Shown one piece after another: positions 44,582-53,316 of a stretch of 64,000 nt of DNA. Each line of letters opens with the position of its first letter. The first letter of the stretch is position 1. Both the position numbers and the translations under genes were made by a program. This DNA comes from Streptomyces dengpaensis (lineage in GTDB: Bacteria; Actinomycetota; Actinomycetes; Streptomycetales; Streptomycetaceae). The stretch is taken from NCBI RefSeq assembly GCF_002946835.1, contig NZ_CP026652.1:5518001-5582000 (forward strand), written 5' to 3'. The notes beneath the pieces are model-generated. The model saw only the letters and a program-made list of their open reading frames with translations. It was not told the DNA's origin and searched no databases.

Positions 44582-45388
44582 TTACCAGATCGACTCGACC
44601 CACTCCGGGTGGTCGATGAACGGGTTGCGGTTGTGCTGGTAGGTGTCGTAGATGACCTGGTTGCGGTTCTCCTCGAAGGCGTCCGGCGGGTCCTCGTCGT
44701 TCCACTGCTTCAGGACCGAGAGGCGGCCGTGGTAGGGGACGCTGCCGTTGGTGACCGCGTCGTTCGGCTCCAGGTCGGGCCAGCTGTCGCCGCCCTCGTA
44801 GCGCACGGCCATGTAGAGGATCATGCGGGCCACGTCGCCCTTGACGGCGTCGCGCGGCTCGAAGGAGTTCGAGTCGGTGAGGCTGCCGCCGCTGTTGGTG
44901 AACGAGCTGCCGCCGTTGTCGAAGTCCTTGTTGCCGCGGATGCTGTTGACCTGGACGTCCTCGGGGCGCAGGTGGTGGAGGTCCGTGCCGGGGCCGGCCG
45001 AGGTGCCGAAGTCGCCGTGGGACTGGGCCCACACGTGCTCGCGGTTCCAGTTGCCGGTGGCGCCGCCGTTCAGCGACTTGCTGCGGGAGATGCCCGAGTA
45101 CAGCAGCTTCACGTTGTTGCTGTTGTTCGGGTCCTGGTCCGTCACCTTCAGCGCGGTCCAGACGGCCGAGTACGAGATCGTCGTCTGGTCGCTGATGATC
45201 GTGTGCAGCGAGGACTTGAGGCTCGGGCCGGTCTTGCCGATCGCGTCGGCGTAGTACGTGTCGTCGTACGCCGTGGTCGTGGCGCCGGCCGGGGTCGCGG
45301 TCAGCGCGGGGAGAGTGAGGCCGACCAGGACAGCCGACGTGGCGAGCGCCAGGGGCTTCCAGCGGCGGCGTGTCAGCGTCGCGGGCAT
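44582..45388 (-). CDS. Secreted endonuclease I family nuclease
   Basis: A 268-residue exported nuclease. The signal peptide covers residues 1-36 (TRRRWKPLALATSAVLVGLTL, ending ATPAGA). The beta-beta-alpha-metal nuclease motif is NREHVWAQSHG with the catalytic His, followed by TDLHHLRPEDVQVNSIRGN for Mg2+ binding, as in Vibrio Vvn and E. coli EndA. ATG 45388 was chosen to give a normal signal peptide, although no strong ribosome site precedes it; longer in-frame starts exist. Its role is probably the use of external DNA as a nutrient source. Confidence 0.88.
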   Translation of the reverse strand: MPATLTRRRWKPLALATSAVLVGLTLPALTATPAGATTTAYDDTYYADAIGKTGPSLKSSLHTIISDQTTISYSAVWTALKVTDQDPNNSNNVKLLYSGISRSKSLNGGATGNWNREHVWAQSHGDFGTSAGPGTDLHHLRPEDVQVNSIRGNKDFDNGGSSFTNSGGSLTDSNSFEPRDAVKGDVARMILYMAVRYEGGDSWPDLEPNDAVTNGSVPYHGRLSVLKQWNDEDPPDAFEENRNQVIYDTYQHNRNPFIDHPEWVESIW

Positions 45389-45655
45389 GGAGGTGTCCGA
45401 TCTACGCGGATTGAATGAGCGGGACATTCGGGAGCGTGGCATGCACATGCGTTTCTGGGAATGAACGCGGCATGTCCATCCCGTGTCGGAAACCGGCAAG
45501 TCGCCTGCTGTGGGCGCGCGTTGAGGCGTGTGGAGCGTGGGGAGCGGTGGCACGGGAACGGCACCCGTACAACTTTCGGCCAGTTCCGCGAGTCAACCGG
45601 TGCGAACGCGCCTGCGTGGCGTGTTCACATCGGTTCCAGGGGATGGGAAGCCTCT
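45389..45655. promoter_or_regulatory. Divergent promoter region, nuclease / serine hydrolase
   Basis: The 267-bp gap between two divergent secreted-protein genes. AT content is higher than in the genes. I see no perfect palindrome and no small gene I would defend. Confidence 0.4.
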
Positions 45656-46507
45656 ATGACTCACCGGATAGCCCGGGGTACCCGTGTGCTCGCAGCGAGC
45701 CTCGGTGCTGGAGTGATCGTGCCGATCGTCGTGGCCGCGGCGCCCGCCGCCGCGGCCACCACGCCGACGGTCAGCTGTACGTCGAACCAGGCGGGCCTGG
45801 CCACCAAGCTGCAGAAGGACATCACCGCGGCGCTCGCGAACCGCAAGGGCACGATCGCGGTCGGCCTCTACGACCGCAGCACCAACACCCGATGCACCCT
45901 GCGGAGCAGCACCGCCTTCGACTCGGCCAGCGTCGTGAAGGTGACGGTGCTCGCCACGCTGCTGTGGGACGCCAAGAAGCACAACCGCTACTTGACGGCG
46001 CGCGAGGCCGAACTCGCCACCGCCATGATCACCAAGTCGGACAACGCCTCCACCAGCACGCTGTGGAAGCAGCTGGGCGTGACGAAGATCAAGGGCTTCC
46101 TCACCGCCGCCGGGATGACCCAGACCGTGCCGGGCGCCAACGGCTACTGGGGGCTCACCCGGATCACCGTCCAGGACGAGCAGAAGCTGCTTGCCCTCGT
46201 CACGGCCAGGAACTCCGTCCTGAGCGACAACTCCCGCGCGTACACCCTCAAGCTGATGGGCAAGGTCGTCTCCTCGCAGCGCTGGGGTACGCCGGCGGGG
46301 GCGCCCTCGTCCGTGGCCGTGCACGTCAAGAACGGCTGGCTCTCGCGGTCCACATACGGCTGGCGCGTGCACAGCGTCGGCACGTTCAACGGCGGCGGCC
46401 ACGACTACATGATCTCCGTGCTCACGCATGGGAACAGCACCATGGACTACGGCATCGCCACCATCCAGGGCGTGGCCAGGGCCATCCACAAGGACCTCGT
46501 GGTCTGA
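45656..46507 (+). CDS. Secreted serine hydrolase, class A beta-lactamase-like fold
   Basis: A 283-residue exported protein. The signal peptide is about residues 1-34 (VLAASLGAGVIVPIVVAAAPAAA). The fold of class A beta-lactamases or D,D-peptidases is suggested by the SxxK motif in SASVVKVTVLATLL (near residue 90) and the SDN motif in ITKSDNASTSTLW. The third motif is KNG (VKNGWLS) in place of KTG/KSG. An obvious Glu166 loop is lacking. It may act on peptidoglycan or be a non-hydrolytic binder rather than a resistance enzyme. ATG 45656 has GGATGGGAAG upstream. A short hairpin at 46510-46526 may end its transcript. Confidence 0.85.
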   Translation: MTHRIARGTRVLAASLGAGVIVPIVVAAAPAAAATTPTVSCTSNQAGLATKLQKDITAALANRKGTIAVGLYDRSTNTRCTLRSSTAFDSASVVKVTVLATLLWDAKKHNRYLTAREAELATAMITKSDNASTSTLWKQLGVTKIKGFLTAAGMTQTVPGANGYWGLTRITVQDEQKLLALVTARNSVLSDNSRAYTLKLMGKVVSSQRWGTPAGAPSSVAVHVKNGWLSRSTYGWRVHSVGTFNGGGHDYMISVLTHGNSTMDYGIATIQGVARAIHKDLVV

Positions 46508-46621
46508 CCCCGTGCGTGACGCACGGCGACCGTGGGTGCCCCCTTTGTTGCGGAGGGATGAAATCCGGTTCGTTGAGCGTTGGTGTGTTCCGGCGGACAA
46601 GGATCTAAGGAAGGCACCGGC

Positions 46622-49600
46622 GTGGCAGCGCAACAGGGGGAGAAGCCCGGCTGGGCACGGCGGCTCGCCGGGTACGCGTGGCGGTATCCGAAGGACGTCG
46701 TCCTGGCACTCGGCTCCTCGCTGGCCGGCATGGCCGTCCTGGCGCTGGTCCCGCTGGTCACAAAGGTGATCATCGACGACGTCATCGATGACCACAGCCG
46801 CCCCATGGCCCCCTGGGCGGGCATGCTCATAGGCGCGGCTGTCGTCGTCTACGCCCTCACCTACATCCGCCGCTACTACGGCGGCCGCCTCGCCCTCGAC
46901 GTCCAGCACGATCTGCGGACCGAGATGTACGAGACGATCACCCGGCTCGACGGTCGGCGCCAGGACGAGCTGTCCACCGGGCAGGTCGTCGGGCGGGCCA
47001 CCAGTGACCTCCAGCTGATCCAGGGCCTGCTCTTCATGCTCCCGATGACCATCGGGAACGTGCTCCTCTTCCTGATCTCCCTCGGGATCATGGCCTCGCT
47101 GTCCCTGCCGCTCACCCTGGTCGCGCTCGCGGTCGCCCCCGCCCTCTGGTTCATCGCCAAGCGCAGCCGCACCAAGCTGCACCCCGCCACCTGGTACGCG
47201 CAGGCGCAAGCCGCCGCCGTCGCGGGCGTCGTCGACGGCGCCGTGAGCGGCGTACGCGTGGTGAAGGGCTTCGGGCAGGAGGAGCAGGAGACCGGGAAGC
47301 TGCGCGAGGTCGGGCGGCGGCTCTTCGCCGGGCGGATGCGCTCCGTCCGCCTCAACGCCACGTACACCCCGGCCCTCCAGGCCGTGCCCGCCCTCGGCCA
47401 GGTCGCGATGCTCGCGCTGGGCGGCTGGCTGGCCGTGCGCGGGCAGATCACGCTCGGTACGTTCGTCGCGTTCTCCGCGTACCTCGCCCAGCTCGTCGGG
47501 CCCGTACGCATGCTCGCCGTCGTGCTCACGGTCGCGCAGCAGGCCCGCGCCGGTGCCGAGCGCGTCCTCGAACTCATCGACACCGAGCCGTCCATCCAGG
47601 ACGGGACGAAGACGCTGCCCGCCGACGCGCCCGCCACGGTCGAGTTCGACGACGTGTCGTTCGCATACGAGGACGGGCGGCCGGTGCTCGACGGACTGAG
47701 CTTCGAGATCCGGTCCGGCGAGACCCTCGCCGTCGTCGGTTCCTCCGGGTCCGGCAAGTCCACCGTCTCCCTCCTCCTCCCGCGCTTCTACGACGTCACG
47801 CACGGCGCCGTCCTCATCGGCGGCCACGACGTCCGCGAGCTGACGCAGGAGTCGCTGCGCGCCGCGATCGGGCTGGTCCCCGAGGACTCCTTCCTCTTCT
47901 CCGACACCGTGCGCGCCAACATCGCGTACGGCCGCCCGGACGCGACCGACGAGCAGATCGAGACCGCCGCCCGCGCCGCCCAGGCCGACCGGTTCATCGC
48001 CGAGATGCCCGACGGCTACGCCACCAAGGTCGGCGAGCACGGCCTCACCCTCTCCGGCGGCCAGCGGCAGCGCGTCGCGCTCGCCCGCGCGATCCTCACC
48101 GACCCGCGTCTGCTCGTCCTCGACGACGCCACCTCCGCCGTCGACGCCCGCGTCGAGCACGAGATCCACGAGGCCCTCGCCGAGGTCATGGAGGGCCGCA
48201 CGACCCTCCTCATCGCCCACCGGCGCTCCACCCTCAACCTCGCCGACCGCATCGCCGTCCTCGACGGCGGCCGGCTCGCCGACATCGGCACCCACGAGGA
48301 ACTCCAGGAGCGATCCCCGCTCTACCGCCGGCTGCTCACCGACCCGGACGAGCTGGGCGGCGTCTCCCCGGGACACGCCCAGCCCGCCGCGCCGCGGGAG
48401 GACACCTCCGTACGGGCGGAGCTGGACGCCGAGTTCGACGCCGAGCGCGGGGTCACTCCCCGCCTGTGGACCGGCGACCGCGAGCCGAAGGGCAACGCGC
48501 TCGACGGCATGCCGGCCACCCCCGAACTCCTCGCCCAGGTCAAGGCGTTGCCCGCGGCCACCGACACCCCCGCCATCGACGAGGGACGCGCCGTCACGCC
48601 CGAGGAATCGTACGGACTGCGGCGGCTGCTGCACGGTTTCGGGCTGCCCCTCCTGGTCAGCCTGGGGCTCGTCGCCGTCGACGCGGGCATGAGCCTGCTG
48701 CTGCCCGTGCTGATCCGGCACGGCATCGACAGCGGCGTCACCCGGCTCGCGCTCGGCGCGGTGTGGGCCGCGGCAGCGCTCGCGCTGATCACGGTGCTCG
48801 TCCAGTGGGCGGCGCAGATCGGCGAGACGCGGATGACGGGACGCACGGGGGAGCGGGTCCTGTACTCGCTGCGGCTGAAGATCTTCGCGCAGTTGCAGCG
48901 CCTCGGACTCGACTACTACGAGCGGGAGTTGACGGGCCGGATCATGACCCGGATGACGACCGACGTCGACGCGCTCTCGACCTTCCTCCAGACGGGTCTG
49001 GTCACCGCCTTCGTCTCCGTCGTCACCTTCTTCGGCATCATGGCCGCGCTGCTGGTGATCGACATACAGCTGGCGCTGGTCGTCTTCGTGTCGCTGCCGC
49101 CGCTGATCATCGGAACGTTCTTCTTCCGCCGGGCGAGCGTGAAGGCGTACGAACTCGCCCGTGAGCGGGTGTCGGTGGTCAACGCCGACCTCCAGGAGTC
49201 GGTCTCCGGGCTGCGGATCCTGCAGGCCTTCCGGCGCGAGCGCTCGGGCGGGCGGCGGTTCGCGGAGGGCAGCGACAGCTACCGCAAGGCGCGTATTCAC
49301 GGGCAGTGGCTGATATCGGTGTACTTCCCGTTCGTACAGCTGCTGGCGTCGGTCGCGGCGGCGGCCGTCCTGATGGTCGGGGCCCACCGGATCGAGGCCG
49401 GGACGCTGACGGCCGGCGCGCTCGTCGCCTACCTCCTCTACATCGACCTGTTCTTCGCGCCCGTGCAGCAGCTCTCGCAGGTCTTCGACGGGTACCAGCA
49501 GGCGACGGTCTCGCTGGGCCGCATCCAGGAGCTGCTCCGGGAGCCGACGTCGACGAAGGCGGCCGACGAACCGCTGAAGGTCCTGTCGTTGCGGGGCGAG

Positions 49601-50413
49601 ATCGCCTTCGAGGACGTCGACTTCGCGTACGGCTCCTCGGACGAGGCGGAAGAGGCCCTCAGCGGCGTGTCGTTGCGCATACCCGCCGGGCAGACCGTCG
49701 CCTTCGTCGGCGAGACCGGCGCGGGCAAGTCGACCCTGGTGAAGCTGGTGGCCCGGTTCTACGACCCGACCGGCGGGCGCGTCACGGCCGACGGAGCGGA
49801 TCTGCGGTCGCTGGAGCTGACCTCGTACCGGCACCGGCTCGGCGTCGTCCCCCAGGAGGCATACCTCTTCCAGGGCACGGTCCGTGACGCCATCGCCTAC
49901 GGCCGCCCCGACGCCACCGACGCCGAGGTGGAGGCCGCGGCCCGCGCGGTCGGCGCGCACGACATGATCGCCACGCTCGACGGCGGCTACCTCCACGAGG
50001 TCGCCGAGCGCGGCCGCAACCTCTCCGCGGGCCAGCGCCAGCTGATCGCCCTCGCCCGCGCGGAACTCGTCGACCCGGACGTCCTGCTCCTCGACGAGGC
50101 CACGGCTGCCCTCGACCTGGCCACGGAGGCGCTGGTCAACCAGGCGACGGACCGCCTCGCCGGACGGCGTACGGCCCGCCCGTCGCCCGACCACCACCCC
50201 TCAACGAGCGCTTACGCGCGCACCACCTTGATCGTCGCCCACCGGCTGACGACGGCCGCCCGCGCGGACCGCGTCGTGGTCATGGCCAACGGGCGGGTGG
50301 CGGAGGACGGCACGCACGACGAGCTCCTGCGACTCGACGGCCAGTACGCCGAGTTGTGGCGGACGTTCGTGGGGGCGCCGGAGCCGGAGGAGCCGGTCGG
50401 CTCCACTGCCTGA
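46622..50413 (+). CDS. Fused double ABC exporter (two TMD-NBD units)
   Basis: A 1263-residue full-size type I exporter in one chain, where most bacteria have two half-transporters. Unit 1: membrane domain to about residue 320, then an NBD with Walker [10 protein letters not shown], signature [12 protein letters not shown] and [12 protein letters not shown]. Unit 2 starts after a linker (about residues 580-650) and has its own membrane domain and an NBD with GETGAGKST, signature [12 protein letters not shown] and [12 protein letters not shown]. Unit 1 has Asp in place of the catalytic Glu after Walker B (LDDATS), so it is probably the degenerate ATP site. The second NBD has an extra stretch of about 18 residues before LIVAHRL. 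GTG 46622 has GGAAGG upstream. Substrate unknown. Confidence 0.92.
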   Translation: MAAQQGEKPGWARRLAGYAWRYPKDVVLALGSSLAGMAVLALVPLVTKVIIDDVIDDHSRPMAPWAGMLIGAAVVVYALTYIRRYYGGRLALDVQHDLRTEMYETITRLDGRRQDELSTGQVVGRATSDLQLIQGLLFMLPMTIGNVLLFLISLGIMASLSLPLTLVALAVAPALWFIAKRSRTKLHPATWYAQAQAAAVAGVVDGAVSGVRVVKGFGQEEQETGKLREVGRRLFAGRMRSVRLNATYTPALQAVPALGQVAMLALGGWLAVRGQITLGTFVAFSAYLAQLVGPVRMLAVVLTVAQQARAGAERVLELIDTEPSIQDGTKTLPADAPATVEFDDVSFAYEDGRPVLDGLSFEIRSGETLAVVGSSGSGKSTVSLLLPRFYDVTHGAVLIGGHDVRELTQESLRAAIGLVPEDSFLFSDTVRANIAYGRPDATDEQIETAARAAQADRFIAEMPDGYATKVGEHGLTLSGGQRQRVALARAILTDPRLLVLDDATSAVDARVEHEIHEALAEVMEGRTTLLIAHRRSTLNLADRIAVLDGGRLADIGTHEELQERSPLYRRLLTDPDELGGVSPGHAQPAAPREDTSVRAELDAEFDAERGVTPRLWTGDREPKGNALDGMPATPELLAQVKALPAATDTPAIDEGRAVTPEESYGLRRLLHGFGLPLLVSLGLVAVDAGMSLLLPVLIRHGIDSGVTRLALGAVWAAAALALITVLVQWAAQIGETRMTGRTGERVLYSLRLKIFAQLQRLGLDYYERELTGRIMTRMTTDVDALSTFLQTGLVTAFVSVVTFFGIMAALLVIDIQLALVVFVSLPPLIIGTFFFRRASVKAYELARERVSVVNADLQESVSGLRILQAFRRERSGGRRFAEGSDSYRKARIHGQWLISVYFPFVQLLASVAAAAVLMVGAHRIEAGTLTAGALVAYLLYIDLFFAPVQQLSQVFDGYQQATVSLGRIQELLREPTSTKAADEPLKVLSLRGEIAFEDVDFAYGSSDEAEEALSGVSLRIPAGQTVAFVGETGAGKSTLVKLVARFYDPTGGRVTADGADLRSLELTSYRHRLGVVPQEAYLFQGTVRDAIAYGRPDATDAEVEAAARAVGAHDMIATLDGGYLHEVAERGRNLSAGQRQLIALARAELVDPDVLLLDEATAALDLATEALVNQATDRLAGRRTARPSPDHHPSTSAYARTTLIVAHRLTTAARADRVVVMANGRVAEDGTHDELLRLDGQYAELWRTFVGAPEPEEPVGSTA

Positions 50414-50527
50414 CGCCCGCGGGCTCCACTTCCTGACGCCAGTAGGCGGATCGGCGGCGAGAGCAACCATCCGCCGTACGTCCCGCGTCCGTACACGCGT
50501 ACGCTGATTGCTGCGGGAGGGACGACA

Positions 50528-50917
50528 GTGAACAGTGGTGCGATACGCCGACGGCTGGCGCTCGGCGTGGCCGTGCTGACCGCGTCCGGGCTGCTCGCGC
50601 TCGTGAGCCCCGGCAGCGCGGAGGCGGCCACCTCGTACTGTTCGGGACGCAAGGTCCGTACGCTGCCCTTCTCGACCGGGTCCGTGCAGGTCTACAAGCG
50701 CGGCGGTTACGTCTGCGCCGTCACCTTCCCCAAGCGGCAGGGGTCCCGCAAGCCGATGTCGGTGAGCGTGCAGGCGCGCGGCAGCCGGCCGGTGGTCGAC
50801 CGGGGGAACTTCGAGCATCACGCGGGCCCGGTGACCGTGCACGCGGGCCGCCGCTGCGTCCGCGTCAAGGGTTCGGTCGGATCGGGCTCGGTGGACTCCG
50901 GCTGGATCCTCTGCTGA
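50528..50917 (+). CDS. Small secreted protein
   Basis: A 129-residue exported protein without a known domain. The signal peptide is about residues 1-34 (RRRLALGVAVLTASGLLALVSPGSAEA). The mature part is basic, with four cysteines (YCSGRK, YVCAVTF, RRCVRV, WILC) that could form two disulfides. GTG 50528 is preceded by GCGGGAGGGA. It stands alone after the ABC exporter. Function unknown. Confidence 0.78.
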   Translation: MNSGAIRRRLALGVAVLTASGLLALVSPGSAEAATSYCSGRKVRTLPFSTGSVQVYKRGGYVCAVTFPKRQGSRKPMSVSVQARGSRPVVDRGNFEHHAGPVTVHAGRRCVRVKGSVGSGSVDSGWILC

Positions 50918-51047
50918 GTCACCGCTTTCGCACGGGACGGGGGTCCGGGAGTCTCCCCCGGGTAAAAACAGCCCATCTCCCCTGGTGTACCTGTGAGTTG
51001 CTCCGATAGCTTCCGGCGGACATCTGCGTATTCCCAGGGGAGGGTGC

Positions 51048-52496
51048 ATGCGCAAGGCGCTCAGATGGCTGCTGGCGCTCACCGTGCTCATAGGCACGAT
51101 GAGCACGGCCGGGGCGGCCACCGCCGCCCAGCCGGAGGCCACCGACACCAACGGAACGACCACCGAGGACATCAAGGACCGGCTCCTGGCGATACCGGGC
51201 ATGAGCCTGATCGAGGAGAAGCCGTACACCGGCTACCGGTTCTTCGTCCTCAACTACACCCAGCCGGTCGACCACCGGCACCCGTCGAAGGGCACGTTCC
51301 AGCAGCGGATCACCGTGCTGCACAAGGACACCGCACGCCCGACGGTCTTCTACACCGGCGGCTACAACGTCTCCGTGAACCCCAGCCGCCGCGAGCCGAC
51401 CCAGATCGTGGACGGCAACCAGGTCTCGATGGAGTACCGCTTCTTCACTCCGTCCCGGCCCGACCCGGCCGACTGGTCCAACCTCGACATCTGGCAGGCG
51501 GCCAGCGACCAGCACCGCATCTTCAAGGCCCTCAAGCAGATCTACGGCAAGAAGTGGATCTCCACGGGCGGCTCCAAGGGCGGCATGACCGCCACGTACT
51601 ACGAGCGTTTCTACCCGCGTGACATGGACGGCGTCGTCGCGTACGTCGCCCCCAACGACGTGGTGAACAAGGAGGACTCGGCCTACGACCGCTTCTTCGC
51701 GAAGGTCGGCACCAAGGAGTGCCGCGACAAGCTGAACGCCGTACAGCGCGAGGCGCTGGTGCGCCGGGAGCCGCTGGAGAAGAAGTACGAGGCGTTCGCC
51801 GCCGAGAACGGCTTCACATTCGACACGATCGGCAGCCTGGACAAGGCGTACGAGGCGGTCGTGCTGGACTACGTCTGGGGCTTCTGGCAGTACAGCCTGC
51901 TGTCGGACTGCGACGCGATCCCGGCGGACGCGGCGCACGCGACCGACGACGAGATCTGGGCGTCGGTGGACGGCATCTCCGGTTTCTCGGCCTACACCGA
52001 CCAGGGCCTGACGACGTACACGCCGTACTACTACCAGGCGGGTACGCAGCTCGGCGCGCCGACGATCCACTTCCCGCACATCGAGAAGATGTACATCCGG
52101 TACAGCTACCAGCCGCCCCGGAACTTCGTGCCGCGCTCCATCCCGATGGAGTTCCAGCCGTGGGCGATGCGCGACGTGGACACCTGGGTGCGCCACCACG
52201 CCAACCACATGCTCTACGTCTACGGCGAGAACGACCCGTGGGGGGCCGAGCCCTTCCGCCTCGGGGCGGGTGCGCGTGACTCGTATGTCTTCACGGCACC
52301 GGGCCTGAACCACGGCGCCAACGTCGCCGGTCTCGTCGCCGACGAGAAGGCCCTCGCCACCGCCCGCATCCTGGAGTGGGCGGGCGTCGCGTCGGCGGCG
52401 GTCCAGTCCGATCCGTCGGCCGCGAAGCCGCTGGCTCGCTACGACGCCAAGCTCGACCGGCACGACGTGCAGCGCGAGATGACGCTGCGCCCGTAA
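51048..52496 (+). CDS. Secreted S37-family tripeptidyl aminopeptidase
   Basis: A 482-residue extracellular serine peptidase that removes tripeptides from the N-terminus of peptides. The signal peptide is residues 1-27 (MRKALRWLLALTVLIGTMSTAGAATAA). The alpha/beta-hydrolase nucleophile is Ser in STGGSKGGMTATYYER near residue 180. The late acid and base lie in YGENDPWGAEPF and GLNHGANV. Length and motifs match Streptomyces peptidase family S37. ATG 51048 has GGGGAGGG upstream. It is a single gene with a terminator after it. Confidence 0.94.
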   Translation: MRKALRWLLALTVLIGTMSTAGAATAAQPEATDTNGTTTEDIKDRLLAIPGMSLIEEKPYTGYRFFVLNYTQPVDHRHPSKGTFQQRITVLHKDTARPTVFYTGGYNVSVNPSRREPTQIVDGNQVSMEYRFFTPSRPDPADWSNLDIWQAASDQHRIFKALKQIYGKKWISTGGSKGGMTATYYERFYPRDMDGVVAYVAPNDVVNKEDSAYDRFFAKVGTKECRDKLNAVQREALVRREPLEKKYEAFAAENGFTFDTIGSLDKAYEAVVLDYVWGFWQYSLLSDCDAIPADAAHATDDEIWASVDGISGFSAYTDQGLTTYTPYYYQAGTQLGAPTIHFPHIEKMYIRYSYQPPRNFVPRSIPMEFQPWAMRDVDTWVRHHANHMLYVYGENDPWGAEPFRLGAGARDSYVFTAPGLNHGANVAGLVADEKALATARILEWAGVASAAVQSDPSAAKPLARYDAKLDRHDVQREMTLRP

Positions 52497-52505
52497 CAAC
52501 GCACC

Positions 52506-52544
52506 GGCTGCGTCCGCCCCCGGCTACACCGGGCGGGCGCAGCC
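52506..52544. terminator. Terminator between the peptidase and lipoprotein genes
   Basis: A 14-bp stem with one G-U pair (52506-52519 with 52531-52544) and an 11-nt loop. It overlaps the last codons of the convergent lipoprotein gene. Confidence 0.8.
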
Positions 52545-53162
52545 CACCGGCTTGCTTCCGCCCAGCTGGACGTAAAGAGCCGTGACCGCCGGGCACTTGG
52601 CGCGGTCGGTCACGGCCGACGTCACGCGGTACTCCGGGGGTTTCCTGCCCTCGCCGTCGCAGGCCGTCTCGCGGACCTGGCCGCCGCCCGCGCTGTAGAC
52701 GCAGTCGCCGACGATGGTGCGCGGGCCCCCGCCGCCGCCCGGGTCGCCGGGGTGCGGGGCCTGGAGCCCCCGCATACAGGCGTAGCCCTGGGGGACCGCG
52801 CCGTCGCCGTCCTCGTCGGAGGCGGGCGCGGTCTGGCTGATGTGCAGGACGAAGTCCGTGGTCGCGGGGCAGGACGGGCCGTCCGCCACCTTGCCGTCGT
52901 AGCGGGCGATCACCCGCGCCGCCGCCCGTTCACTGGAGCAGGACACCTCCGTGAAGCTGGTCGTCCCGAAGGAGCTGCACTCCTCGACGGCGAGGAACAC
53001 CGCCCCGTATCCGGAGGGCCGCGTCGAGGACGGCGTCGGGCCGGCCGCGTCGTCGCCGGAGTCGGATCCGGACCAGCGCTGGCATCCGCAGAGCACGGCC
53101 AGGGCCAGCACCAGCACGCACACCGCCCCAACGGAACGCCCACACAACGCACTGCCTCGCAT
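52524..53162 (-). CDS. Putative lipoprotein of unknown function
   Basis: A 212-residue exported lipoprotein. The signal sequence VGAVCVLVLALAVLCGC ends in lipobox LCGC with the lipidated Cys near residue 27. The mature part contains two similar units around VEECSSFGTTSFTEVSCSSERAAARVI and VGDCVYSAGGGQVRETACDG. Spaced Cys pairs suggest disulfides, and the unit resembles a duplicated small beta domain. ATG 53162 has GGGGGAG upstream. No family is recognised. Confidence 0.75.
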   Translation of the reverse strand: MRGSALCGRSVGAVCVLVLALAVLCGCQRWSGSDSGDDAAGPTPSSTRPSGYGAVFLAVEECSSFGTTSFTEVSCSSERAAARVIARYDGKVADGPSCPATTDFVLHISQTAPASDEDGDGAVPQGYACMRGLQAPHPGDPGGGGGPRTIVGDCVYSAGGGQVRETACDGEGRKPPEYRVTSAVTDRAKCPAVTALYVQLGGSKPVGCARPV

Positions 53163-53265
53163 GGCTCCCCCCGATACCCCCGCCCAGCGTGACCCGCCGC
53201 AGCGGGCACACGCCAGACATGTGGGGTCCTTTGCGCCGATTGGGGGCGGTGCGCGAGGTGTGCGA

Positions 53266-53316
53266 CGTACGTCTCGTACGTCAGTCCGTCTCCGATGGCG
53301 TACGTCTAGTACGTCA
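53266..53316. repeat. Direct repeat at the GH3 3' end
   Basis: CGTACGTCTCGTACGTCA (53266-53283) and CGTACGTCTAGTACGTCA (53299-53316) differ at one base and are 33 bp apart. The second covers the GH3 stop codon (CTA, 53306-53308). Each copy itself repeats GTACGTC. Function unknown. Confidence 0.75.

Noticed and set aside
45656..46507. Beta-lactam resistance gene
   Set aside because: KNG replaces KTG and the Glu166 loop is not evident; calling it a resistance enzyme would overstate the evidence.
45593..50197. A 1534-codon open frame on the minus strand across the ABC exporter
   Set aside because: It is antisense to a clear ABC exporter, contains no family motif and has the Arg/Val/Asp-rich composition of a GC-driven shadow frame.
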